Under the pieces are notes generated by a model, which made no database searches, had not been told where the DNA came from, and saw only the letters and a list, made by a program, of their open reading frames with translations. A program made the translations under genes and the position numbers. From Symbiodinium natans (taxonomy: Eukaryota > Sar > Dinophyceae > Suessiales > Symbiodiniaceae), in assembly GCA_905221605.1 (NCBI GenBank), contig CAJNDS010000239.1:1-64000 (forward strand): a DNA stretch of 64,000 bases, read 5' to 3'. The stretch's first letter is position 1. Each line of letters opens with the position of its first letter. Shown in pieces: positions 22,653 to 32,700 of this stretch.

Positions 22653-24268
22653 GCCTCAACCCTAACAGCCTGGAATCCTAAAGCCTTATATCAGAAGCCC
22701 AAACCTAAAACTTTTGGCTGAGAGTCTTCGTTTCTGACTACGTGCTGGTTTTTTTGGATGAAGCAGCCGTGATGGTACAATTTGTTGGTGGTGGTGGGGG
22801 GCTGGGGGTTCCAGGGTGTGGGTGTGGGGCCTATAGAGTTAAAGTTTAGGATTTTAGGGTGGACTTTGTTGGCGATGCTGAGGTTAGGGGAAGCGCTCCG
22901 GCGTGTGCTGGGAAGCTTCTGAACCAGTTCGCACAGCCCATGCATAGGCTTTCTGTGAGCAGTTCAACGAGGGAGTCCGCAACCCCAGACAACTCTAAAC
23001 CCCGAAGTTTTAAATTTTTCTTGCGCCTTCAGCCCTAAAGCAATTCAAAAGCAGCTCGACTCGGCGGGAGGACCTGGTGCCGGCGCGCTACTACCTTGGG
23101 ACGGAGAGTGCCCAGGCGCCCCAGAGACCTATAAGAGTTGCCGAATTGCCGGTACATTGTCCTTACGTGGGGTATTTATTCGGGTTGAAAGGGCTTATTC
23201 GGGTCTTTAGGCTGTTCTTGTAGGTCTCATTCGGGTTTTTACGACTAGGGGTGCCGTGCTTGGGAATTTCCCCTTATTGGGCATTTGAGCATCATCTGTG
23301 GGAATGCTCTTCAAAGGGTTTGGTGAGAAACATGCTTAATGACCCCTATATAACAACCAAGGGTACCAATATTGTACCAAGATTATAACCTATATTTCCT
23401 GCAATACATATATTGCCTCTACGATTTGTATGACTCGAGTCTTTGATAGTACCTATACTGCGTGATTACCTATACTACCTATACTGGATCATCTCCGGTG
23501 TGGGGTTTGGGCTCCATAGGGCAGAGAGTGTCCAGATCAGGTGCCCCTTAGCAGTGACAAGATGTCATCGTGCAGGGTTTAGGGGGTCGGTGAAAGTTCA
23601 TGGCATCCCAGCCCCTAAATTGGGGTAATCCTGAACCCTTGCAACCCCAAACCCTTAACCCTGAACTCACGTTTCAACCCCAAACCTCTAAACTTTAAAC
23701 TGTAAACTTTAAACCCTAAACCCTCGTCATACCTAAACCCCCGCCTGCCAGGCAAAGGGCGGGAAGTGGGCCCACTTGGACCCAAAGCTGGTGGAAGCCT
23801 CAGTTCCTCTGGTGCGCTGTCCCGAAGCCCTCCACTGTGCGTTTGGGGTTTGGGTTTTAGGGTTTTAGGGTTTATGTAGGGTTTATGTAGGGTTAGTGTA
23901 GGATGTGGGGTTTATGGCTGAGGGTCGAATCGAAGGTCACTTTGGCACCCCTCCCCTGCGTCATGCCAAAAGAAGAGTAAATCAGATTGCATGTGTTGGT
24001 GTAAACGTTGACCGTTCGCACTTCTGCCTGAAATCGTCTTTAGCTGCATGTAGCTGCTGTGTCTGCTTCGGCATGAGGCAAAGTCCACCACGCAGCTGAT
24101 AGCAGAAGCGGCGACAGCAGAAGGCGCCGTGGTGCGACAATGAATGAAGGTGGTTCCGAGTTCTTGTGCAGGCATGACACATCTGCCCGTCCGTCAGGGG
24201 TTTGTAGAACCCTACACCCTTCACTGTAAGGCCCAAACCCTCAACCCGGCTGCACCTCCGGAGATCAG
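22653..24268. other. Intron-like or intergenic DNA
   Basis: Contains CCCTAAA and TTTAGGG runs (23,690-23,730; 23,850-23,900) and an AT-rich patch with ATTACCTATACTACCTATAC near 23,465. A possible exon around 23,045-23,130 (REDLVPARYYLGTESAQAPQ) has no clear borders. Confidence 0.45.
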
Positions 24269-24320
24269 CCTGCCACCGCCTCGAAGAAGAAAAAGAGCAA
24301 AGACAAGCGGGCGCCAGGGG
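24269..24320 (+). CDS. candidate Lys-rich exon
   Basis: After GATCAG the frame reads PATASKKKKSKDKRAPG, ending near a GG|GCCCTG donor-like site. The Lys run suggests a nuclear or nucleolar protein segment. It may belong with the charged exons downstream, but the connection is not proven. Confidence 0.35.
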
Positions 24321-24495
24321 CCCTGCTTGGGTTTCTGGGGGCTGTGGGCTTCAGCTCCTGAAAACCCACACCGCAGATTGTATAAGCCCAAGAAACCCTC
24401 AAGACATCACAACCAACCCAGACCACGCCGGCGCACCTCAATCCCTAAACCCGTGAAGCCTGAAGCCCAACTTTGGGTGTAGGGTCACGGTGCAG

Positions 24496-24560
24496 CTTTT
24501 GCAGGTGTTGAACACGTCAGACTTGATTCTTGAGCAGGAGCTCACTGCGGAGCAAGATTG
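24496..24560 (+). CDS. candidate exon, LLQVLNTSDLILEQEL
   Basis: GTGCAG|CTT opens a frame LLQVLNTSDLILEQELTAEQ, a good amphipathic helix, running into a C-rich tract at about 24,560. The 3' border is unclear. A downstream Ser/Arg/Pro-rich segment (24,630-24,690, RRSLSQSPEPSGPNSRQSP) could be another exon. Confidence 0.35.
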
Positions 24561-25037
24561 CCCTCCCCCCCCGTCCTGCCGGCCACCCCCCCTCCCCCAC
24601 CCCGGCCAACCCTCTCTCGGAGTGCTCCTCCGAGGCGGAGCCTCTCGCAGTCGCCGGAGCCTTCCGGGCCGAACTCCCGCCAGAGCCCTGCGGGCTTTAG
24701 CGCTTTCAGGCTTCTTAGGGTATGGTACTCAGGGTATTTCAGGGTTTTTAGGATGCGTGGGCCTTGGGGCTTTAGGGGTGTTTGGGGCTTAGGGTATTTC
24801 GGGATTGGGGGTTCCGGTGAGTGTAGGGTTACACAACCAACCCTAAAACAAAGCCATATTCTCTAAGCCCACACCCTTAAAAACCCCCACAAGTCCTGAA
24901 AAGCCATAAGCCCTTAAATGCTAAGGTTTAGAGTTGTGGTTCAGGTTCACGGTTTAGGGTGTCCCCTCTCCCCACGTTCCATATTTGGGGTTGGGGGCGA
25001 TACGAAAGAAGCCCCCAACTGAGCCGCCACAGCGCCG

Positions 25038-25105
25038 GAGCTCAGGGGCCGAGCTCCGCGAGAAGCTGAACCGGCGGATAGAGGAGCTCAAGGAAGAGCT
25101 TGGCG
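25038..25105 (+). CDS. candidate coiled-coil exon
   Basis: The frame AELREKLNRRIEELKEEL shows heptad-like Leu/Ile spacing with Glu/Lys/Arg, typical of a coiled coil. It starts near GAGCTCAG and ends near CTTGGCGGCC; exact borders are uncertain. Telomere-like sequence follows from about 25,125. Confidence 0.45.
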
Positions 25106-25954
25106 GCCAAGGGGAACTTGTAGGGGTTTAGGTGTTTGGGCTCAGGGTTGCGGGGGCATTTAGGGGGCGCCTAGGGTTCAGGACCTTTCGGGCATCTCGG
25201 GCATCTCGGGCATTTCGGGCATGAAGGGGGTGGAAGGGTTTTGAGGGTTCAGGGTTTAAGTGTTTTCAATGTTTTTTGGAAGTTTAGGAGGTCAAGCTTC
25301 TTCAGGGCTCCTCAAACCCGACGCCCAAAAATCCTTAAGCCCTAATTACAGGGCTTAGGGCGTATTTGGGGTTCGGGTTCAAGGACTGGCGGCTCAGCGA
25401 TGTTTTTCGCATCCCTGGATTCACATCGGGTTTGAACCCACAAAGGTTTGTAGGGCCCAAAGACCTCCTACCAGGCCTCCCTATAAGGCATCCTATGATC
25501 CGAAGCCCTACGCCCTGACCCCAAAGTCTTAACCCCCAGTCTGTGGGTTGCCCGCATAGGGAGTCCCCTTCGGCTTCGGTCTCGCTTGCTTATCTCCCGT
25601 AAGGCGCCGGCGCAAGCAGTCCGAGGCCGACAAGGTGCAGGGGTTTGGGGTCTTGCAGTTGTTCAGGGTCTTCAGGGCCTGGGTTTGGGGTTAGCATATT
25701 CGGGTTTAGCGTAGGGGTTTCAGGGTTTAAGGTGTTAGGGTTGAACTAGGGTCTTTTCTAGGGCTTCGGGTATTAGGGTCCTCAGGAGGGGAAATCCTGG
25801 ATCTCAAACAGCTCCTGAAACCTAGAAGCAGAGGCCCCCCCTCCCCCAAGAAAAAAGCCCAGGTTCTAAACCGCAAACTCTCTAAACCCTAAACCCTACA
25901 CCCTAAACCCTAAACCTTAAACTCCTAAACCCTCAACTCTACCCTGTGCCGAAG

Positions 25955-25990
25955 GCCAAGGCTGCAGAAGTTCGGGCCGCTCGCGAGAAG
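25955..25990 (+). CDS. candidate coiled-coil exon, 12 codons
   Basis: CCGAAG|GCC opens AKAAEVRAAREK, ending AAG|GCGGCG, so both borders have the AG|GC form and the phase is 0. The frame stays open for a few more Ala/Gln/Arg codons. It resembles the Ala/Glu/Lys exons at 28,207-29,011. Confidence 0.45.
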
Positions 25991-26962
25991 GCGGCGCAGC
26001 GGCTTTATGACTTTTAGGGCTGTTGTCGTTAGGGTTTTGCAGGGTTTCGGATTTGCAGACTTTATGGCTTCTGGGGCGGGGCTTCTTGGGGCAGGCCGGG
26101 CTTTGGGGCTTTAGCACTTGAGGCATTGTGGTGGCGCCTTCCTCTATACTAGGTGGTCACTAAAAACTTAAAAACTTGCTCAACTACCCTAAGCCGCAAA
26201 CTTCCCCCATCTTCAAGCCCTAAAGAGCGCCCTCATCCCTGGATCCGTAGCTGGCCGAGGCGGCGGCGTCTGCTCCGAACGGAGTGTCGAGCCTGCCTGT
26301 GTTTTTATATACAGCTCAGGGAACTGCAAGGCAGTTTCAGGGGTGACGGATAGAAAGCTTCGGGGTTATAGGATAGTTTGAAAGGGTAGGTTGGAGAAAT
26401 TCGGTTCGGGGTAGTTCAGTGTATCTTGTAGGGTCGTTTCGGGAGTTTCAGGGGCTTGGGGTGAGCTTTAGCGTTGGGGGTCGGTTGCAGGCTTGGGAGC
26501 AGCAGCTCTTGCACAGGAATTTCGCAAGCCCTAAACCCGAGATCCTTAAAACCCGAAACCCTAAATCCCAAAACCCGAAGCCCTAAACCCCAACTCAGAA
26601 AAGCCCAATGCCACGAAACCCAAGGCTTTAGTTGGACCTCACCTGCCCGACCTACCCTAGGGTTTAGGGTCTTGGGTTTCGAGTTTAGGGTATGGGTTTG
26701 GAGTTTAGGGTCAAAGCTGAGCGCCCGAATTCGGAACTCATCCTGGCGCCAGGAAGACCAACCACAAATCCGAGGCAAGAGATGGTGCCAGAAATCTAAG
26801 GGTCTGCGGGCATGAGGAAGGGGGATGAGTCGAGAAGCAAGCAGTCTCAGCCGTGGTCTTAAGCCAAAATGCCATTGGGCCTGGGGGTAGCTTCGGCAAG
26901 CTTCTCTGCTGAAAAGCATAGCTTCCGGAGCAGCGATCTCTTGAGAGCCTAACCCACGAAAG

Positions 26963-27007
26963 GCACGCGGGCGAGCGGCCCAGGCCGAGGAAGATGAGGA
27001 GCCCGAG
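26963..27007 (+). CDS. candidate acidic exon
   Basis: GAAAG|GCA opens ARGRAAQAEEDEEPE, with possible donors CAG|GCC (26,983) or GAG|GTG (27,007). Telomere-like words surround it. No family is recognised. Confidence 0.35.
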
Positions 27008-27868
27008 GTGGGAAACCCGGGGCTGAAGGGTTCTCCGGGATTTCAGGGTTTGTAAGCCTTGAAGCATTCCGGCTTTTCAGGTTTAGGTTTTACCGGCTTT
27101 TCAGGGTTCAGGGTTTGCGGGGTCAGGGGGGTTTTAAGGGGTTGAAGGGTTTAGGGTCTAGGGCTTGGGGATGAATGGCTCTTCATCGCTCTTCAGGGTC
27201 GTTCTTTGGGGGGAGGGGGGGGGGGTAACAGGCTTCAGAGCTTCAGGGTTCTAAGGTGAGATGGTTCCTTGGGTTTGGAGGTTTTGTTGTGTGGGGTGTA
27301 TGTATTTAAAGAAATTCGTAAGGGGTTCTCGGTCATTTTGGACGTTCAAGGTCCCCGGACCCTAACTCCTCCTAGGGAGCGTTTGAAAGTTGAGGGATTT
27401 GCGGCTTTAAGTTCAGGGTTTCAGCCTTAGCCCAAAACCCGTAAACCAACCTCCTAGTTCGGTTGGGAAGCTCGCACCTGCACAAGGTTGGCCGAGTCAG
27501 CTTCGACGTTGCTGCCTCAGTGGGTTCAGGGTTTGTTTTTTTTTTTTTAACGGGCTGTCCCGTCACACGCCTCGGCGTCAGTACGGGTCAAAGACAGGGC
27601 TTTAGGGTTTAGTTTGGGGGTAGGGTTCTAGGGGTTTTGGGGTTTGTTGTTTCGAAGTTCGGGGGTTATCAGTTGAGGGGTGGAGGGTTTACTTTTGAGG
27701 GCGAGGTGTAGTGACGCTCTGGCCTTAGCGGGCGCTTGCGACTCCGAAGGCCTTGCAAGCTTGCGCACGTTAAACCTGTGCAAGGCCTACAAGCCCCATT
27801 TGTAAGCCCTACAAGCCCTATCCGCCCTGCAAGCCCTGTAAGCCCGAAAAACTCCATTGAATTCCGAG

Positions 27869-27982
27869 GCAGAGGCGTCCGGTCTGCCCTTCGAGGCCAG
27901 CGTTGGCCACCGTGGGAAGAAGGCACGCGGAAAGAGGGTTCTGCCTCCCCTTCGGACCGAACCTTTCTTACCAGGCATTTGA
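27869..27982 (+). CDS. candidate C-terminal exon
   Basis: TTCCGAG|GCA opens a 37-codon frame ending in TGA at 27,980-27,982. It reads AEASGLPFEASVGHRG, then KKARGKRVLPPLR, a basic nuclear-localisation-like stretch. If real it ends one gene before the coiled-coil exons at 28,207. The frame on the opposite strand is also open. Confidence 0.35.
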   Translation, partial: AEASGLPFEASVGHRGKKARGKRVLPPLRTEPFLPGI

Positions 27983-28206
27983 TAGGGCATTAGCACTCTG
28001 AAGGTTTCTCAACATGTTAGGACGCAATACCTGCTCATCCCACCAAGTTCCTAAACTCTACGAGCATATGGGGCTACCCCCTATTAAATTTTTCATTAAC
28101 GTAAACTCTGACCTAGCACTAAATACCCATGAACCGAAGCTTCTTGGAAACCAACCCCCGAAACCCCAAGTCCTCCTAAACCTTTAAGCCCGAAACCCAC
28201 CAAAAG

Positions 28207-28245
28207 CAGGTGAAGAAATTGCAAGCCGAGCTGCGGAAGCAGGAG
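28207..28245 (+). CDS. coiled-coil protein, exon (QVKKLQAELRKQE)
   Basis: AAAAG|CAG to GAG|GCC, 13 codons, phase 0. It joins in phase to the exon at 28,381. The intron between is 135 bases and largely CCCTAAA repeat. Leu/Lys/Glu heptads suggest a coiled coil. The gene is not identified. Confidence 0.5.
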
Positions 28246-28380
28246 GCCTCGCCTCGGTTTCAGGGGGGTGTTTCCACACTGAAAGCCCTGAACCCTAAAC
28301 CCTAAACCCTAAACCCCAAACCCTAAACCCTAAACCGCAAAAGGCCTACAAGCCTTTGACTTCTCTCCCCCGACACTCAG

Positions 28381-28440
28381 GCCGACGCGGCGAAGCTGCG
28401 CGAGGCCGAGCGTCGGGGTGAGGGCGAGGAGCTTCGGAAG
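28381..28440 (+). CDS. coiled-coil protein, exon (ADAAKLREAERR...)
   Basis: CACTCAG|GCC to CGGAAG|GCG, exactly 20 codons in phase 0. It reads ADAAKLREAERRGEGEELRK. It carries the AG|GC signature at both ends and joins the exons at 28,207 and 28,928 without a frame change. Confidence 0.5.
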
Positions 28441-28927
28441 GCGCGGGGGGGCTGTGAGAGAGTCAATAGTAGAGGCACTGCAAAAAGGGGCTCGGAGATC
28501 ATTTCATAGCTTCGAGATTAGGGTGTAGGGATAAACTTGGCGATCATTGTAGGGATCATGTGGGGATTTGACAAGGGTTGGGGGACATGACCGTCCTTTT
28601 CTCCCCTCCCCATGGTCCTCTCCACCTGGTGTTTTTTTTGGGTTTTGGGGTTGTAGGGTTTAGGGCTACGGTCCAGGCGTTTAGGCTTTTGGATTCTTCG
28701 TTAGGATTTCAGTAATTCAGGGTTTGGCATTTTTGACAGGGAATTTGCGTGAGGTTTTTGATTTTTAGGGTTTAGGTGATGCCAGTGATACCATGCGGAA
28801 TGGGGGGGAGTTGCCGACAGGAAACACGCTTGAGGGGTTTTGAGAGGTTGCGTGGGCTCGGGGTTTAGGATTGTTGTTTTGCTGAAACTTGGGCGGTTCA
28901 GGGCCGACCACCCTCTGGCATACTCAG

Positions 28928-29011
28928 GCCCTGAACGCCCGAAACCAGCCCCCTGAAGCTCCGCAGGAGCTCGCCTACGAGAAGGCCCTCCAGCGTGCCC
29001 GCGGGGAGAAG
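28928..29011 (+). CDS. coiled-coil protein, exon (ALNARNQPPEAPQEL...)
   Basis: ACTCAG|GCC to GAGAAG|GCG, 28 codons in phase 0. It reads ALNARNQPPEAPQELAYEK then ALQRARGEK. An alternative donor AAG|GCC lies at 28,983. A further candidate exon (ARNEPTRKPLRP) begins at 29,163. The run of Ala/Glu/Arg exons ends before the GST gene. Confidence 0.45.
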
Positions 29012-29279
29012 GCGGGAGGGGAAGGGGAGTCTATAGGTGGGTGGGTTTAGGTGTGTGTGTGTGTGTGGGGCATAAAAGAAGGGCTTAGTTTCAGGGTTCA
29101 GGGTTTCAACTTTTATTTTCAAAAAACCTCCAAATGTCAGAGTCAGGGCAGACTTTGTTCAGGCCCGGAACGAACCTACTCGAAAGCCCCTAAGGCCCGC
29201 AAAAGCCCAACAGCCCGCCCTACAACCCTAACACCCTTACATACCTAAAACCCTAAAATCCCTGAATGCCCTGAAGCCT

Positions 29280-29669
29280 TTCTGACATCCCTGCCGCCCT
29301 AGAGAACCTGGAAGCTTTAAGCCCCGAGCCCCAAACAGAAGCATCCTGCCGCCATCGCCAGGCTTAAGCCCTTTGGAAAGGCCCCTCCAGTAGACCCCGT
29401 CAACCCCCCAAACCCCCTCAACCCCCTAAACCCCCTGAACCCCCCTAAACCCCCCCCAAAACCCCTCCTAAAACCCCCTCCTAAAACCCCCTAAAACCCC
29501 CTAAAACCCCCCTAAACCCTAAACCCCCTAAACCCCCTAAACCCCCTAAACCCCCTAAACCCTAAACCCCCTAAACCCTGAAAACTCCAGAACCCAAAAA
29601 GCCCTCCGGCACAGGCCCTGAACCCTGCAGCCCCTAAAGCCCAGATCCCTCAACCCTGAACCCCCCGCC
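29280..29669. other. CCCCTAAA-rich spacer upstream of GST
   Basis: Dense CCCCCTAAA and CCCTAAA repeat up to about 29,580 and then Pro-codon-rich sequence to the GST start codon. No promoter element is recognisable. Confidence 0.6.
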
Positions 29670-29738
29670 ATGGCGGCCCCGATCCTCTTCACGGACCCCA
29701 CTTCGGAGCCCTGCCGCTCCGTGCACTGGCTCTGCCAG
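29670..29738 (+). CDS. GST exon 1 (N-terminal beta-alpha, catalytic Ser)
   Basis: ATG at 29,670 opens MAAPILFTDPTSEPCRSV and the exon ends TGCCAG|GCCCTT (GC donor, phase 0). SEPCRS aligns with the SQPCRA segment that carries the theta-class catalytic Ser. Confidence 0.85.
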
Positions 29739-32700
29739 GCCCTTCGTCCAAAGCACCCCGCCCCCCCCCGCCCCGAATGTTTTTTTTTTTTTGGGGGGGT
29801 TTTGGGTTAGGGACATGGCCAGAAGCAAGAGTTGCTGGAGTAGAAGCGCCCCCAAGTAGGCCATTCAGATCAAGACGCAAAAGAAGTTGTTCTGGGATGG
29901 CTAACTGCAGCTTCCGAGGATGGTTTCGGGTTCTGACGACTTGGGGCTCTCTAGTGTTCTACTCGTACGGGAGCTGAATGCTTAGCAATGTACTCCCCTC
30001 ACAATTGCCATGTAAGTTGAACCCTCAATCCTCAACCCTAAGCCCCCAGCCGCCAAACCTCCAGCCATGAAGCCATGAACCCCAAAAGGCCGAGAACAAA
30101 GCAAAGAAAGCTCAAGTGCGCCCAACACCAATTTTCATGAACCCCACCAAGCCACCCAAAGCCCCAAACCCTCAACTCTGAAGCCCGAAAATGCCCAGAA
30201 TGCCAAAGAGCAAAGCAACAATCCGCGCACAAACCTGAAGCCGAGACCCCCAAAATCCCAAAATCCTAAGCCCTAGAAGGAGCGTCAAGCCCCAAAGCCC
30301 CTAAAGCCTGGACCCCTCAAGGCCCTTGAAGCCCTTAAACCCGCGCATCACTTCAGCCCCAGGCCGCTGGCATTGCTCCTCGGACTGCTTCGTGGATGGT
30401 ATAGGGCCTAGTATAGGGTTTAGATGTTTGGGGCTAAGGGGTTTGGGGTTTCGGATTTGCCTGCGACTGCCTCCCTCAACCCTGCACCAGCCCTCAGCCA
30501 AAAACCCTGAACCCAAGCTGCGGCTCAGACGCTCCGCCTTCGTCCCACATGGCTTGGCCGCGGACAGCACCGCAATTGGGCGAACATTGGACGGCTTTCT
30601 TTGACTTTGGAAATTCCTTCTGAGTGCAAGTTTAGATTGAAACCCTCAACTGTTGTCAAGGACTAAACCCCGGACCTGAAACCTGAAACCCTAATTCACC
30701 CTAAACCCCCAACACTAAACCCCTAGACCTTTAAGCTCTAAACCTTAAACCCTAGACCCTTGAGAGCCGAGGTGAGGAAGCCTTCCTGCAGGTGAATCCC
30801 CGGCACCAGGCGGAGCCCCAGGGTTGGCAAGGCCCCAAGGCCCCAGAAGGCCCAAGTAGGCTTCGGGTGCTCTGAAGCCCCGAAGACCCTGAACACCAAA
30901 AGAGCAAGACAGGTTCAGAGAATCCTATGCCCTAAGCCCTGGTGAATCCAGAAGCCGCTGTCTTTCACTCCGTCCGCTCATCCACTGGGTAAGTACAAAC
31001 CGGGGCTACAAGTACTCTAAAAAGGGGTTTTAGGGTAGGTATAGTCGGGCTCCATAACACAGCTTGCCTTGCGTGCAAAAGCCAACGAAAGAGGTCCCTG
31101 CCCTCCTCCACGGGGACTTCGCACTGAGCGAGGCGCAGGCAAGCTTGTTTTTTTGCGTTTCCAAAAATCTACACCTGCCCACCCAAAAACGGTGCAGATA
31201 GAACATTCATTTTCCTGTGGTGCAGATAGAGAATTTTCCCAACGATGCAGTCAGTAAGTAGCTAGAATACGTGTCCAGAATGCATATGAATACATATGCA
31301 TATATATATATATATATAGAAAATATGTAGATGCAACGCTGAAGTGCTGAACCGTGATGCATACACTTCCGGGTTCGGTGAAAGCTCCCACCCTGGTTTA
31401 TACATACATAGATTTATGCAGATAGTAGTATATTTAAAGCTGCAAGTACTTCCAACACAATACTGACAAAGCGGCACTTGCAGTTAGACTGTTTTTGTTC
31501 AAGGGGGACTGCCAAATTAACCCCCGGGCCAGAAATTACTGCTGGAGAAATTTTGTGTGCGCAAAAAAACAGCCCCACCCCCAAACCCCGGGGGGAGGGC
31601 CGCGGGACGAAAGGGTGATTCCTATTATCTGAAGTAGGATTCCTGTTCATATAAATCGAATTCTTTTTCAGTTCTTAATGGGAGTTCTGAGTCCTATTAA
31701 CTTTGGATGAGGTTTCTATTAGTTTTTTTTAGGGTTTTTCGTTTTTGCAACAGGATCCCTATTCTTTTTAATAGGGTTCCTTTCAGGTTGAATTGGATTC
31801 TTATTATGACTTTTTGCTTCTTGCTAGTTCTAACGGGATCCCGATTAGTTTTGACAGGATTATAGCTTAATTCTACCTATTTTTATTCAGTGTTGTAATT
31901 AGGAAAATATTGTGCAGTAATTTGCTAAATTTACGTTTCAATTTTCAATTTATTTTAATATGTTGTTTCTTGATTTTCACCAATTTCAACGAGTGCAAAT
32001 TATTTTGACACAGTTTTAGTTAACCGTAATCAATTTTCATGTTTTTCGACCAAGTTGAGTTTTTTTTGGAATGAATTTGAGAAATTTATAAAAATGGAAT
32101 AATTTTTGCAAGATATGAATGCATGTTACTTAATTTTGAGTAATTTAGTTAAGGCTTATTCCAATTCATTTTAACTGATCCTTAATTGTTCTTAATACCT
32201 TCGCTCGCGTTAATTAATTTTGACTTTCGATCAGTTTCAAGTAACTTACGTTTGTTTTAATTTGTATCAGTTTTGATCAAGTTTAGTTATTCTGAATGAT
32301 TTAAGCTTGAAGTTGATTTTAGTTGATTGTATTTGGCCTTTATTGATTTTACTTTGTTTTAGTTTCTGTTGACTAGTTTTCATTAATTTTCGTGAATTTT
32401 ATGAAGTTTACATATACTTTGCTGAATTTGAGTTAATTTTGCTTAATTTACCTGAATGAGTTTTAGTTAGTCTATTTTCTTTAATTTTCATTCATTCATA
32501 ATTCATGATTCGGTTGACATAGTTGTGAACTAATTTTAAATACATTTAATTACCTGTAGCTAATGTTTAATTTCTTTCACTTCATTTAGAAAAGTCTAAA
32601 TCTCATCTCAATTAGTTAGAGTAATTGCAACTAATCTAAGTTTTCTCACTCATTTCACGAATTTGAATGAACTTTTGTCATTGTTAATTGGCTTCCATTA